Assembly (NCBI RefSeq): GCF_002022685.1
Contig: NZ_CP019789.1
Location: 1,608,627-1,672,626 of the forward strand
Length of the DNA: 64,000 bases
Direction: 5' to 3'
Origin: Bartonella schoenbuchensis R1
Lineage (GTDB): Bacteria > Pseudomonadota > Alphaproteobacteria > Rhizobiales > Rhizobiaceae
Shown: positions 50,558 through 60,639 of the stretch, piece by piece
Numbering within the stretch: position 1 is the first letter of the stretch
Layout: each line of letters starts with the position of its first letter
Notes under the pieces: generated by a model
What the model was told of the DNA's origin: nothing
Databases searched by the model: none
The model's input: the letters and a program-made list of their open reading frames with translations, nothing else
Made by a program: the position numbers and the translations under genes

Positions 50558-51085
50558 TCAACGGCTTAAAAAAACTGGCTGGTTATCAAATGTACGCCCC
50601 TCAAAATAATTCCCATTGGTGGAATAAAAAGCAGCTACAGCGTGCCCTGAGTCATCATAGAAATATAATCTCTTTCCCTTGATAGCCCATGATTTAACTC
50701 CAGAAAATATTTTTGGACAAAGTAAAGGACCAGCACGGTACCCTTGACCAAATTTTGTCTGTGGGGTTGCAACTCGGCAAACTTTACCGTTTACAGACAA
50801 ATTCCACACACCAGCAATACTGGCAGGAAATAAATCAACAGTATTACCTGGTAGCTCAATACTCGCTTCTTGTATTTCACTACTAGGATATTCACTCTCA
50901 CTTATTGAAGAAACAGACGTTTCAATTTCTGTAAGATCAGATTCTGTTACAGATTCCGACATCTGCTGAACAGGATAAATAACCTCTCGTGTGTTACCAT
51001 TATTCCCAAATCGGGATGTTGAACAACCACTTAAAATAGTTATAGCTGATAGTGCAATGAAAACTGAAATTCTTGAAAAGATCAT
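50558..51085 (-). CDS. Omp19/AprI-Inh-like outer-membrane lipoprotein
   Basis: A 175-residue lipoprotein: signal VFIALSAITILSGC with a canonical lipobox, a Ser/Glu-rich linker of about 60 residues, then a beta-barrel domain beginning IAGVWNLSVNGKVCRVATPQTKFGQGYRAGPLLCP, with the paired cysteines of the Inh/Omp19 family, and ending YFEGRTFDNQPVFLSR. Brucella Omp19 inhibits host proteases; I infer a similar surface-protective role. It sits 78 bp upstream of zapE on the same strand. Bartonella relatives carry an orthologue often called Omp19 or Inh lipoprotein. Confidence 0.82.
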   Translation of the reverse strand: MIFSRISVFIALSAITILSGCSTSRFGNNGNTREVIYPVQQMSESVTESDLTEIETSVSSISESEYPSSEIQEASIELPGNTVDLFPASIAGVWNLSVNGKVCRVATPQTKFGQGYRAGPLLCPKIFSGVKSWAIKGKRLYFYDDSGHAVAAFYSTNGNYFEGRTFDNQPVFLSR

Positions 51086-51393
51086 ATTTCACTCCTTCCC
51101 ATAATAATAGCCTTCCATAAATAATAATAAATAGACGTACTCAAAAGACGTGAAAGCACCCTTATATGTACTACCATTTATATGTACCATTATATTAAGA
51201 TAAATTAATAAATAAAAAAAACTCGTGAAATAAAGGCAAAAAACATGGAAGTGCGATGAAAATCATCAATCTCGAATAATAATGCCTCTTCTTATTTAGT
51301 TTTATCTTGAACAAATACTAGTAATCTGAAAGATTTTCAGTCATATATTGCCTTATTGTGCTTATCATTTACCACTCAAAATAGAGAAACCTT
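51086..51393. other. Intergenic region between divergent lipoprotein and dapF
   Basis: About 310 AT-rich bases with both promoters implied and a two-copy duplication at 51162-51193. No gene recognised. Confidence 0.5.
51162..51193. repeat. Two-copy tandem duplication, 16-bp spacing
   Basis: TTATATGTAC is repeated 16 bases apart within TTATATGTACTACCAT followed by TTATATGTACCATTAT; the second halves are offset by an indel. Confidence 0.6.
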
Positions 51394-52245
51394 ATGAAGA
51401 TACCTTTCAGCAAAATGAATGGTCTTGGAAATCAAATCATTGTTGCTGATATGCGTGAAAGCGCACATAATATCACACCACAAGCAATTTTTACCCTAGC
51501 TGTAGATCCCCAAACACATTTTGATCAAATTATGGCTATTCATCCACCAATTCAAAATGATACAGACTTTCGCATCGAAATATGGAATGCTGATGGTTCA
51601 ATAGCAAAAGCCTGCGGTAATGGTACACGTTGTGTTATCGAATGGCTTTCAAATCACACCCTTAATAAAAGCTTTCGATTAGAAACACCTGCCGGAGTTG
51701 TTGAAGGTGAACGCCAAAGTAATGGTCTTATTTGCGTTGATATGGGGTGTCCACATCTTAATGCAAAAGATATGCCTGTTTCACGCGAAATATCCGATAC
51801 TAATCACGTAAAAATAACTGCCGGCCCTCTACAGGATGCCTGTCTTGTATCTGTCGGAAATCTGCATGCTATTTTTTTCGTCGATCACAATATTCAATCT
51901 ATTCCATTAGAAAAATATGGACCAAAGCTTGAACATGACCCACTTTTTCCAGAACGGTGTAATATCTCTATTGCTTTTATAACATCACAAAAAAGTCTAA
52001 CCTTACGCACATGGGAGCGGGGAGCTGGATTAACAAAAGCATGTGGGAGCGCTGCTTGCGCTAGTGCTGTAGCCGCTTACCGACGTGGATTAACTGAACG
52101 CCATATTGATGTAAATCTACCAGGAGGAACACTTGCTATTCATTATCGAGAAGATAACCATATTGTCATGACAGGCCAGGCAGAATATGAATTCAACGGT
52201 CTTTTTGATCCCCTAACAGGAGCTTATGAAAAGGATTATTCCTGA
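51394..52245 (+). CDS. dapF: Diaminopimelate epimerase
   Basis: Converts LL- to meso-diaminopimelate for peptidoglycan and for LysA. At 283 residues it is complete: FSKMNGLGNQIIVADMR at the start and the two catalytic cysteines, Cys74 in AKACGNGTRC and Cys217 in TKACGSAACAS. The stop overlaps the start of mtaB by one base (TGATG), so the genes are translationally coupled. Confidence 0.96.
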   Translation: MKIPFSKMNGLGNQIIVADMRESAHNITPQAIFTLAVDPQTHFDQIMAIHPPIQNDTDFRIEIWNADGSIAKACGNGTRCVIEWLSNHTLNKSFRLETPAGVVEGERQSNGLICVDMGCPHLNAKDMPVSREISDTNHVKITAGPLQDACLVSVGNLHAIFFVDHNIQSIPLEKYGPKLEHDPLFPERCNISIAFITSQKSLTLRTWERGAGLTKACGSAACASAVAAYRRGLTERHIDVNLPGGTLAIHYREDNHIVMTGQAEYEFNGLFDPLTGAYEKDYS

Positions 52246-53528
52246 TGGCTATAAAAATTGTAACATTTGGTTGTCGACTTAATAGTTATGAATCAGAAGT
52301 CATTCGTGAAAAAAGTGCTTCTGCTGGTCTTGATAAGCTCAAAGGTGATGCCATTATCTTTAACACTTGTGCTGTCACTGCTGAAGCGGTACGACAAGCA
52401 AAACAGGCTATCCGTAAAGCTAAACGTGAAAATCCTCATGCCCGTATTGTCGTTACAGGATGCGCAGCTCAAACAGAAGCAGAAAATTTTGCTCTTATGA
52501 CAGAAGTGGATCTTGTTTTAGGGAATGAAGAAAAACTCCATACTCATTCCTATCGTCAATTTCCTGATTTTGGCATAAATCACGATGAAAAATTGCGTGT
52601 TAATGATATTATGGAGGTGCGCAACATTGCCCCACACATGGTTGGTGCAATAGAAGGCCGTACGCGTGTTTTTGTACAAGTGCAAAATGGATGCGATCAT
52701 CGCTGTACATTTTGCATTATTCCTTATAGCCGTGGGCCATCACGCTCAGTTCCTATGGGTACTATCATTGAACAAATTAAAAAGTTTATAGGCAATGGTG
52801 TTCAAGAAATAGTCCTCACAGGTGTTGACCTTACAAGTTATGGTGCCGATTTGCCAGGAAAAGCTTCGTTAGGAAAATTAGTTTCAGCCATCTTGCATCA
52901 TGTCCCTGATTTACCACGACTACGTCTTTCATCAATCGATTCTATTGAAATAGATCAAGAATTAATCGATCTCCTAGCTTATGAAAAAAGAATAATGCCC
53001 TACCTGCATTTATCTTTACAAGCTGGTAGTAATATGATTCTAAAACGAATGAAACGGCGACATTTGCGTGAAAACGCAATCCAGTTTTGTCAAGACTTAC
53101 GTGCTAAACGCCCCACAATGGTTTATGGTGCCGATCTAATTGCTGGTTTTCCAACCGAAACAGAAGAAATGTTTCAAAACAGTTTAGCTTTGATTGATGA
53201 ATGTAATTTAACGCATCTTCATGTTTTTCCCTTTAGCCCAAGAGAAGGAACACCTGCTGCCCGTATGCCTCAAGTTAACCGCGAAATAATAAAAACTCGT
53301 GCAGAAAAGCTCCGTAATGCAGGAAAAAAAGCCTATCAAAAACATCTTTCTCATTCAAAAAACACTCAACAAATAATCCTTGTTGAAAAAGATGAAATTG
53401 GACGAACTGAAGATTACACACTCACACATATTAAAGGTACTAAAGCTGGAACAATCATTAAAGCCCTTATTATTGGCCATGATGGTAATAAATTAATTGC
53501 TGAACATATTAAATGGAATGCAGCTTGA
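52245..53528 (+). CDS. mtaB: tRNA t6A37 methylthiotransferase MtaB
   Basis: Radical-SAM enzyme adding a methylthio group to t6A at position 37 of tRNAs, acting after TsaD (8.1 kb). N-terminal UPF0004 domain with cluster cysteines Cys10 (FGCRLN), Cys42 (FNTCAVT) and Cys73 (TGCAAQ); radical-SAM CxxxCxxC at 150-157 in NGCDHRCTFCIIPYSRG; then LTGVDLTSYG, LHLSLQAGSNMILKRMKR and GADLIAGFPTETEEMF, with a TRAM-like C-terminus. At 427 residues it is intact. It belongs to the conserved dapF-mtaB-ftsY-yciB run. Confidence 0.95.
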   Translation: MAIKIVTFGCRLNSYESEVIREKSASAGLDKLKGDAIIFNTCAVTAEAVRQAKQAIRKAKRENPHARIVVTGCAAQTEAENFALMTEVDLVLGNEEKLHTHSYRQFPDFGINHDEKLRVNDIMEVRNIAPHMVGAIEGRTRVFVQVQNGCDHRCTFCIIPYSRGPSRSVPMGTIIEQIKKFIGNGVQEIVLTGVDLTSYGADLPGKASLGKLVSAILHHVPDLPRLRLSSIDSIEIDQELIDLLAYEKRIMPYLHLSLQAGSNMILKRMKRRHLRENAIQFCQDLRAKRPTMVYGADLIAGFPTETEEMFQNSLALIDECNLTHLHVFPFSPREGTPAARMPQVNREIIKTRAEKLRNAGKKAYQKHLSHSKNTQQIILVEKDEIGRTEDYTLTHIKGTKAGTIIKALIIGHDGNKLIAEHIKWNAA

Positions 53529-53542
53529 ATAGGAAAGCTCTT

Positions 53543-54766
53543 ATGACACAGTCTTTTATTAAAAAAATATTCTCTTTCCGTAAATCTAAAGAGCAAACTA
53601 TCAAACAAAAACAAGCTCCTGCCCTTCATGAAACTTCTACAGCTGATACAGCTGAACAAAACACAAAGAGTAATCACGCTTCTGCATCTGAAAATACCCA
53701 TATTGAAAAAGAAAAACAAAGGGAAACACCAATACAAAACAGTGAATCTTCATCTTTTGAATCTCTTTCTGGAAAAGTGATTGTCACTGACACAATTAAA
53801 GAAAAGACAATCGAAGAACATTTACCTTCCTTGCCTATTGAACAAAAAGAGGCATGGTTTGAGCGTCTTAAAAAAGGATTATCTCTTTCTTCTCAGCAAT
53901 TAAGTGATTCCCTTGGTGCACTTTTTATCAAAAAGAAACTTGATGAAGACACATTGCAAGAATTAGAAAATATTCTTATCCAAGCGGATCTTGGTGTAGA
54001 GACAGCCACACGCATTACTGATATCTTAGCATCCAGCCGTTACGAGAAAGATTTATCTCTAGATGATCTTTATACCATCATGGCTGATGAAATCAAAAAA
54101 GTTCTTGAACCTGTTGCTATCCCGCTGGAACTTGATCTTAGCCATAAGCCTCATGTTATTTTGCTGGTAGGTGTCAATGGAACAGGAAAAACAACAACTA
54201 TTGGAAAATTAGCTGCTAAATTAGCAGAAGGTGGGTTGAAAATCACGTTGGCTGCTGGTGATACATTTCGTGCTGCAGCCATTGAACAATTACATATTTG
54301 GGGTGAACGTACAGGAGCTAATGTTATTTCAACTAAACTTGGTGCAGATGCTGCTAGTTTAGCTTTTGATGCTTATGAAAAAGCAAAAAAGGAAGAAAGT
54401 GATGTTTTAATCATCGACACCGCTGGACGCCTACAAAATAAAAGTGAATTAATGGATGAATTAGCAAAAATTATTCGTGTTTTAAAGAAACATAATCCTC
54501 AAGCACCCCACACAGTCCTTCAAACACTTGATGCAACAACCGGGCAAAATGCACTCAATCAGGTAGACATTTTCCATAATGTTGCTGGTGTTAATGGTTT
54601 AGTTATGACAAAACTTGATGGTACTGCACGAGGAGGAATTCTAATCGCCATTGCAAATAAATATAAATTACCCGTCTATTTTATCGGTATAGGAGAAAAG
54701 ATTGAGGATCTTGAACCTTTTTCTGCCTCTGATTTTGCGAAAGCTATTGTAGGAAAATCTTCATGA
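53543..54766 (+). CDS. ftsY: Signal recognition particle receptor FtsY
   Basis: GTPase receptor guiding SRP-ribosome complexes to SecYEG. About 407 residues from MTQSFIKKIFSF: a charged acidic A-domain of about 110 residues, then the NG domain with GVNGTGKTTTIGKLAAKLA (G1), AAGDTFRAAAIEQL, DTAGRLQNKSELMDEL (G3), TKLDGTARGG (G4) and YFIGIGEKIEDLEPF. The start at 53543 is preceded by AGGAAAG and is preferred to 53513, which overlaps mtaB. The stop overlaps yciB by 4 nt. Confidence 0.95.
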   Translation: MTQSFIKKIFSFRKSKEQTIKQKQAPALHETSTADTAEQNTKSNHASASENTHIEKEKQRETPIQNSESSSFESLSGKVIVTDTIKEKTIEEHLPSLPIEQKEAWFERLKKGLSLSSQQLSDSLGALFIKKKLDEDTLQELENILIQADLGVETATRITDILASSRYEKDLSLDDLYTIMADEIKKVLEPVAIPLELDLSHKPHVILLVGVNGTGKTTTIGKLAAKLAEGGLKITLAAGDTFRAAAIEQLHIWGERTGANVISTKLGADAASLAFDAYEKAKKEESDVLIIDTAGRLQNKSELMDELAKIIRVLKKHNPQAPHTVLQTLDATTGQNALNQVDIFHNVAGVNGLVMTKLDGTARGGILIAIANKYKLPVYFIGIGEKIEDLEPFSASDFAKAIVGKSS

Positions 54767-55443
54767 AACACTCTAAATCTAATTCATCCAATAATCCAAA
54801 TTTGAAGAATATCAACAACAACCGAGAAACATCCTCACCAACACTTAAACTTCTTTTAGAAATGGGCCCATTGGTTGTTTTTTTTCTCGCCAATTATAAA
54901 GGGCAGTGGCTAATTAATAATATTGGACTCTTTAAAAGCTTTAACAAGCCTATTTTTCCCGCAACTGCTGTTTTTATGATAGCGATTATTATTGCTTTAA
55001 GCTTATCATGGTTCATTATGCGCAAAGTTCCCATAGTGCCACTTATTTCAGGGATATTCGTCCTGGTCTTTGGGTTTTTAACTCTCTGGCTTCATAATGA
55101 CACTTTTATCAAAATGAAGCCTACAATCATCAATAGTTTATTTGCGCTTATTCTTTTTGGTGGCCTATTGTTCAAAAAACCATTATTGCGTTATGTTTTT
55201 GATTCTACTCTTAAAATGAACGATACAGGATGGCAAAAACTGACCTATCGGTGGGCATTTTTTTTCGTTTTTCTTGCTGTTCTAAATGAAGTTATTTGGC
55301 GTAATTTCAGTGATAATTTCTGGGCTAGTTTTAAAGTATTTGGTGTTATGTCCATAACTCTCATATTTATGCTATCACAAATAACTATCATTATGAAATA
55401 TTCAACAACCCCTTTGATAAAAAAGGATAAATCTAATTCTTAA
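54763..55443 (+). CDS. yciB: Inner membrane septation protein A family (YciB/IspZ)
   Basis: A 226-residue membrane protein with five to six hydrophobic segments, of the intracellular septation protein A family, which influences septation and envelope integrity. LLLEMGPLVVFFLANYKGQW is the family signature; later segments include PTIINSLFALILFGGLLF and AFFFVFLAVLNEVIWRNFSDNFWASFKVFGV. A 30-residue Asn/Ser-rich N-terminal tail is unusual compared with E. coli YciB (about 180 residues). The start overlaps ftsY by four bases. Confidence 0.93.
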   Translation: MKHSKSNSSNNPNLKNINNNRETSSPTLKLLLEMGPLVVFFLANYKGQWLINNIGLFKSFNKPIFPATAVFMIAIIIALSLSWFIMRKVPIVPLISGIFVLVFGFLTLWLHNDTFIKMKPTIINSLFALILFGGLLFKKPLLRYVFDSTLKMNDTGWQKLTYRWAFFFVFLAVLNEVIWRNFSDNFWASFKVFGVMSITLIFMLSQITIIMKYSTTPLIKKDKSNS

Positions 55444-55852
55444 GCAGTAATACCTATTATCATTGAATGATTTTCTAAAGACAAAGAAATCCATAATACC
55501 AGCTTATCATTGGTATATATTCTTTCAAAAAGGCGTTATAAATATTAGAATTTAAAGAAAGATTTGTTAGCTTCTTTGATAAAATACTTTTTATCACAAT
55601 CATAAAGATATTAAAATTAACGCTCTTTTTGCATTAATTACTGAGCCGTACTTATCATCTAAAGAATGGAAAAATCTTTTTTGTCACAATGCAACAACGC
55701 TATAATTCTACTAACGATTTTAGAACAAGAAAAATTATAAATTCTTTTCATTACTGGAATGAATAATACTTTGCAAAAAAATCTTACCAACAAAAAAGCA
55801 AATAAAGAAAGTTGTTGCTGAAAAACTGTAAAAGAAGGGAATAGTTCTAACC
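55444..55852. other. Non-coding spacer
   Basis: About 410 AT-rich bases between co-oriented genes. No RNA gene or repeat was recognised. Confidence 0.5.
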
Positions 55853-56335
55853 ATGTTGAAATTGGCATTGTATGTGTTTTTTATTTTACTCTCTCCTTTT
55901 GCAACATATGCTCAAAAAACAATGGCAAATGAAACAGATTATCATTCTGTTATAACATCTACTCTTCCCTCAAATATCGTTGCGAACTATCCTTTAACAG
56001 AAAATTTTCTTGTAAAAATGGAACAAATTAAAATAGAAGTTGCGAATTTACCCGCAGAACCGGACGCACCTGGTACTGGAAATGATAATAGTATTGAAGG
56101 GCTTGTTGCTTCTGTATCTGGTCGACCAAAACTTGCTGGTGTTTTAGAAAAACACAATATTACACCAAGAGATTATGTTATTGGTTTTATGGCACTTCAA
56201 GCAACATTAGCTGCAGTATCAGCACTTGAAGACAACGATAATTTTGATGAAAAAATTACTTTATCTCAAAGTAATCTGGAATTTGGTCAAAAACATATTA
56301 ACCGAATTCGTGCTCTTTTGTGGACTATTGATTAA
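55853..56335 (+). CDS. Small secreted protein of unknown function
   Basis: A 160-residue protein that I do not recognise. A signal peptide is clear (LALYVFFILLSPFATYAQ, with a likely cut after ATYA). The mature part is helical in feel: NYPLTENFLVKMEQIKIEVANL, an unusual PAEPDAPGTGNDNS linker, then GRPKLAGVLEKHNITPRDYVIGFMALQATLAAVSALE, which suggests an amphipathic helical bundle. It has no lipobox and no cysteine. The 3' end overlaps the convergent parB by four bases. Short proteins of similar length and position occur in other alphaproteobacteria as hypothetical proteins; function is unknown. Confidence 0.7.
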   Translation: MLKLALYVFFILLSPFATYAQKTMANETDYHSVITSTLPSNIVANYPLTENFLVKMEQIKIEVANLPAEPDAPGTGNDNSIEGLVASVSGRPKLAGVLEKHNITPRDYVIGFMALQATLAAVSALEDNDNFDEKITLSQSNLEFGQKHINRIRALLWTID

Positions 56336-57240
56336 CTTTGTAAACGCCGACAAATATCATCTAATTCTTCTAATGAAGAATAATGTATTTTTAAATCACC
56401 ACCATCTTTACCGTGTCGAATGGCTACTTTCATTCCGATCATATCAGTCAATAATTTTTCTAAAGATTTTGTTTCCGTATCTTTTTCCATTAAAGTTCGT
56501 TTTTTAAGTTTAGGATTTGCCTGTTCATGTGTAAGCACTTCTGCTTGACGAACAGAGAGCCCTTCATGAATAATCTTTTCAGCCAAATCTTGTGGATTGT
56601 TGACAGTAATGAGGCAACGTGCATGACCAGCGGAAAGTTGTCCATCAATCAAAAATTTCTGTACTTCTGGTGGAAGTTTTAACAAACGAAGAGTATTTGT
56701 AACATAACTTCGGCTTTTTCCAATAACTTGTGCCAAATCTGCCTGAGTATAACCATGTTCGTTAAGCAACATTTCATATCCCATTGCCTCTTCAATAGGA
56801 TTAAGATCAGCACGTTGAATATTCTCAATAATAGCTAATTCTAAAGCTGTCTTATCATCTACATCGCGAATAATAACGGGTAATTGATTTAAATTGGCTC
56901 GTTGTGCAGCACGCCACCGCCGTTCACCAGCGATTAATTCAAACCGACCGGGATGATGAGGTGAAGGCCTTACAAGAACAGGTTGAACAACACCATGTTG
57001 ACGAATTGACTGAGCTAAATTTTCAAGTTCTAAATCTGTAAAGTGACGTCGTGGATTATTGGGATTACGTGAAATAAGTTCAATAGATACCAACCGCTCA
57101 GAAACGATAGAATCCATATTTGACTTCATTGTGAATCTTGCAGAATTTAATAGATGTGCAGGATCATTATTTAAACTGACATCTCCGATTAATGCTGCCA
57201 ATCCACGACCTAGTCTTTTTTTTGATTGATCATCATTCAT
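56332..57240 (-). CDS. parB: Chromosome partitioning protein ParB
   Basis: Binds parS and loads SMC near the origin. At 302 residues: N-terminal KKRLGRGLAALIGD as ParA-contacting segment, the CTPase boxes with GVVQPVLVRP and IAGERRWRAAQRA, IIENIQRADLNPIEEAMGYEML, the HTH with YTQADLAQVIGKSRSYVTNTLRLLKLP, and a C-terminal dimerisation region. A good parS lies 1.4 kb upstream in rsmG. In most relatives holA follows; here the next gene is the convergent secreted protein. Confidence 0.95.
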   Translation of the reverse strand: MNDDQSKKRLGRGLAALIGDVSLNNDPAHLLNSARFTMKSNMDSIVSERLVSIELISRNPNNPRRHFTDLELENLAQSIRQHGVVQPVLVRPSPHHPGRFELIAGERRWRAAQRANLNQLPVIIRDVDDKTALELAIIENIQRADLNPIEEAMGYEMLLNEHGYTQADLAQVIGKSRSYVTNTLRLLKLPPEVQKFLIDGQLSAGHARCLITVNNPQDLAEKIIHEGLSVRQAEVLTHEQANPKLKKRTLMEKDTETKSLEKLLTDMIGMKVAIRHGKDGGDLKIHYSSLEELDDICRRLQS

Positions 57241-57290
57241 AATTTTACTCTTTGAACTAACTTCACAATAAATTACTTTTCTTACACTTT

Positions 57291-58088
57291 TTAAGCAGCA
57301 GTTTTTGCTTGTTTTTCGCGCTGAATAATCTCTGTTGCCAGTCGTAAATAGGCCTGACTACCAGCACATTTAAGATCATAAAGTAATGCCGGTTTACCAA
57401 AAGAAGGAGCTTCAGAAACACGTACATTACGTGGAATAACAGTACGGTAAACCTTCTCTCCCATAAAAGAGCGTACATCTTCAACAACTTGATTTGAAAG
57501 ATTATTACGTCCATCGTACATCGTTAAAACAATACCTTGAATTTCTAAAGATGGATTTAGAGCATACCGTACTTGTTTTACTGTTTCAAGCAATTGGCTT
57601 AAACCCTCAAGTGCTAAAAATTCGCATTGCATTGGCACCAAAACAGAATCTGCCGCCCCCATAGCATTTAATGTTAAAAGATTAAGTGAAGGAGGACAAT
57701 CAATCAAAATATAACTGAATTTTTGAGACACCATCTGATCATCACACAGAGCTTTGCGTAAGCGCTGAATACGATCTTGCGATGAAGCAATTTCCATTTC
57801 AACACCTAAAAGATCAAGTGTAGAAGGTACAATATGCAAATTAGGCACAACTGTTTTTAAAGCAGCATCGACCACAGAGATTCCAGAAATTAAAACATCG
57901 TAAGAGGATAAAGGACGACTATTACGATCAATTCCAAGTCCTGTACTTGCATTACCTTGTGGATCAATATCCATAATAAGAATATTTTCACCTATAGCTG
58001 CCAAAGCTGTTGCAAGGTTAATAGCTGTCGTTGTCTTACCCACCCCACCTTTTTGGTTTGCAATAGCGATAATTCGTGTTTCGCTCAT
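57291..58088 (-). CDS. parA: Chromosome partitioning ATPase ParA
   Basis: Deviant Walker ATPase that moves ParB-parS complexes. Walker A with signature lysine: ANQKGGVGKTTTAINLATALA; Walker A' IMDIDPQGNASTGLG; Walker B YILIDCPPSLNLLTLNA. The 265-residue length is usual. It lies 50 bp upstream of parB and 6 bp after rsmG, so the whole rho-to-parB run may be cotranscribed in part. Confidence 0.96.
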   Translation of the reverse strand: MSETRIIAIANQKGGVGKTTTAINLATALAAIGENILIMDIDPQGNASTGLGIDRNSRPLSSYDVLISGISVVDAALKTVVPNLHIVPSTLDLLGVEMEIASSQDRIQRLRKALCDDQMVSQKFSYILIDCPPSLNLLTLNAMGAADSVLVPMQCEFLALEGLSQLLETVKQVRYALNPSLEIQGIVLTMYDGRNNLSNQVVEDVRSFMGEKVYRTVIPRNVRVSEAPSFGKPALLYDLKCAGSQAYLRLATEIIQREKQAKTAA

Positions 58089-58094
58089 TTTGCT

Positions 58095-58742
58095 TTACCC
58101 TTTACATGATCGAACATGAGAAATTTCTAAGATAACAGAACTTGTATCAATTTTACTTTGATGTTTTAGCAGATCAAAACGCCAATTGGCAGAGGCATTT
58201 TTTATTTCTGTCATATAATCCCGACCTTTTTGAAAAAGAGCTATTGTTTTTTGCGTTAACAGAGGAGATAAAAGTTGTAAAAGAACATCGAGCGAAGCCA
58301 AACCTCTCGCAGTTATAACCTCTGGTTTGTTTATTTTCTGATATACATCTTCAATTCTACAATGATGAACTGTTGCTGGAAGATCCAAATGAGCAATGAC
58401 TGTTCGTAAAAAAGCTACTTTTTTTCCATTGCTTTCAACCAAATCAATATGTCCTCCTTTTCTATTTTTAAGAAAAATAGCAATAACAATTGCGGGAAAA
58501 CCCCCTCCTGATCCAAAATCACACCAATGCAAACACTGATTATGTAAAGGATAAATCTGAGCAGAATCTAAAATATGACGCGTCCATAAAACTGGTACTG
58601 TCGCAGTAGATATTAAATTAATACGTTTATTCCATTGAATCACAAGAGATTCGAATCTCATTAAATTTTCTACCGTTTCACGTGAAACAGAAGGAACTAG
58701 ATTTAAGAGATCCTGATATTTTTGTTCTATCAAGAAAGTCAT
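58095..58742 (-). CDS. rsmG: 16S rRNA (guanine527-N7)-methyltransferase RsmG
   Basis: Methylates G527 of 16S rRNA using SAM. At 215 residues: LVIQWNKRINLISTATVPVLWTRHILDSAQI, SAM motif WCDFGSGGGFPAIVIAI, DLVESNGKKVAFLRTVI and EVITARGLASLDVLL. The start codon shares one base with the mnmG stop (TAATG). The strong parS sequence lies in its early codons. Loss of this gene gives low-level streptomycin resistance in other bacteria; it is intact here. Confidence 0.94.
   Translation of the reverse strand: MTFLIEQKYQDLLNLVPSVSRETVENLMRFESLVIQWNKRINLISTATVPVLWTRHILDSAQIYPLHNQCLHWCDFGSGGGFPAIVIAIFLKNRKGGHIDLVESNGKKVAFLRTVIAHLDLPATVHHCRIEDVYQKINKPEVITARGLASLDVLLQLLSPLLTQKTIALFQKGRDYMTEIKNASANWRFDLLKHQSKIDTSSVILEISHVRSCKG
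58674..58689. other. parS: parS site within rsmG
   Basis: CGTTTCACGTGAAACA contains the full 14-bp palindrome GTTTCACGTGAAAC and matches the bacterial parS consensus TGTTTCACGTGAAACA at 15 of 16 positions. It lies in the coding part of rsmG, 1.4 kb from parB. Confidence 0.9.
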
Positions 58743-60610
58743 TAAGCTGATTTTGCCTTTTCACGTCTTTGACGCTGAATAGATGTAATAATTAATGATA
58801 ATGCTGCTGGTGTCATACCATCAATTTTTTGTGCATCAGCAATTGAGCGTGGTGATGACTGTTGAATTTTTGTTTTTAATTCATTTGAAAGCCCAGAAAT
58901 TGCTTGAATGTCAAGAGAAGCTGGAATTTCTAAACGTTCATCTCGTTGAAGAACAGCAATATCTTGTGCTTGTCTTTCTAAATAAACTGCATATTGTGCT
59001 TCAATTTCTAGAGTTTCAACAGTTTTAGCATCAATCGATTGTAATTGAGGCCAAAAAGATGAAAGACGTTCTATATTCATACCAGGATAAGATAAAAGAT
59101 CATAAGCTGATCGCCGAACTCCATCATGATTTATATGTAATCCATGAGCAGATGCTTCATTGGGAGTTAAAAACAGTTTTTGACAAATTGACCGTGCTTG
59201 ATCAAGACATTTTTGTTTATGTTGATATAAGTTCCATCGAGTATCACTAATAATACCCCATTGTTGTGCTAAAGGAGTTAAACGAGCATCAGCATTATCA
59301 GCACGTAAAGATAAACGAAATTCTGCCCGTGATGTAAACATTCTATAAGGTTCACAAACCCCACGTGAAACTAAATCATCAACCATAACTCCAATATAAG
59401 CCATCGAACGGCTTAAAATAATTTCCTTTAAACCACCTACCTGACGAGCAGCATTAAGCCCCGCCAAAAGTCCTTGTGCTGCAGCTTCTTCATATCCTGT
59501 TGTACCATTAATCTGACCTGCTAAAAATAATCCTGGTAAAGATTTTAATTCCAAGGTTCTGGTCAGTTGTTTAGGATCAACAAAATCATATTCAATAGCG
59601 TAACCTGGTTGTAAAACCGTTATATTTTCTAATCCTTCAATAGTCTTCAAAAAAGAAATTTGTATATCCTCAGGAAGAGAGGTAGAAATACCATTTGGAT
59701 AAATAATATCGCTATCTAATCCTTCTGGTTCTAAGAAGATTTGATGTCCATCTCGTTCACCAAATTTAATAATTTTATCCTCAATTGAAGGACAATAACG
59801 TGGTCCCAATCCTTCAATAGCTCCTGAATATAAAGCAGAGCGATGTATATTTTCACTAATAATTTGATGTGTTTGTGTATTTGTACGTGTGATTGCACAT
59901 TCAATCTGAGGTTGCTCTATTTTCTCTGTTAAAAAAGAAAAAGGTACTGGATATTCATCAGCTTGTTGTTTTGGAAGTATATCCCAACGAATTGTTTTTT
60001 TACTAAGGCGAGGGGGAGTTCCTGTTTTTAATCGTCCAAGCTTTATATCATATTCTTTCAAGCGCTCAGCAAGTTGCATACTTGATTGTTCACCCATACG
60101 ACCGGCATGCCACGTTTTATCACCAATATGAATAAGACCACGTAGAAACGTACCTGTTGTTAAAACCACAGCTTTAGAAAAAATATTCCCTTGTTTTTTT
60201 AAACAAACACCTGAAACATGATCATTTTCAACAATCAGATCAATAACTTCATCTTCAATGAGCTTTAAATTTTCTTGTTTTTGTAAAAAACCTTGAATTG
60301 CTCTTTTATATAATTGTCGATCAGCTTGTGTGCGTGGTCCTCTGACTGCTGGTCCTTTACGCCGGTTAAGAAGTCGAAATTGTATTCCAGCAGCATCTGC
60401 AGCTTGCCCCATTAAACCACCCAAAGCATCTATTTCACGGACGAGATGTCCTTTTCCAAGTCCGCCAATAGCAGGGTTACATGACATTGTACCAAGTTCT
60501 GATATTTGATACGTAACAAGTGCTGTTTTTGCTCCAACACGTGCTGAAGCTGAAGCAGCTTCACAGCCGGCATGACCTCCTCCAACAACGATAACATCAT
60601 ACAATTGCAT
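58742..60610 (-). CDS. mnmG: tRNA uridine-5-carboxymethylaminomethyl modification enzyme MnmG
   Basis: FAD protein that with MnmE modifies U34 of several tRNAs. At 622 residues full length: [110 protein letters not shown] and C-terminal [12 protein letters not shown]. It lies between mnmE and rsmG; the 46-bp gap to mnmE holds a second parS-like site. Confidence 0.96.
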   Translation of the reverse strand: MQLYDVIVVGGGHAGCEAASASARVGAKTALVTYQISELGTMSCNPAIGGLGKGHLVREIDALGGLMGQAADAAGIQFRLLNRRKGPAVRGPRTQADRQLYKRAIQGFLQKQENLKLIEDEVIDLIVENDHVSGVCLKKQGNIFSKAVVLTTGTFLRGLIHIGDKTWHAGRMGEQSSMQLAERLKEYDIKLGRLKTGTPPRLSKKTIRWDILPKQQADEYPVPFSFLTEKIEQPQIECAITRTNTQTHQIISENIHRSALYSGAIEGLGPRYCPSIEDKIIKFGERDGHQIFLEPEGLDSDIIYPNGISTSLPEDIQISFLKTIEGLENITVLQPGYAIEYDFVDPKQLTRTLELKSLPGLFLAGQINGTTGYEEAAAQGLLAGLNAARQVGGLKEIILSRSMAYIGVMVDDLVSRGVCEPYRMFTSRAEFRLSLRADNADARLTPLAQQWGIISDTRWNLYQHKQKCLDQARSICQKLFLTPNEASAHGLHINHDGVRRSAYDLLSYPGMNIERLSSFWPQLQSIDAKTVETLEIEAQYAVYLERQAQDIAVLQRDERLEIPASLDIQAISGLSNELKTKIQQSSPRSIADAQKIDGMTPAALSLIITSIQRQRREKAKSA

Positions 60611-60639
60611 TTGTTTTATTCCATATCAAACTATCTTAA

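Noticed and set aside
59366..59381. CACGTGAAAC inside mnmG as a parS site
   Set aside because: Only one half of the palindrome matches; the other half has five mismatches.
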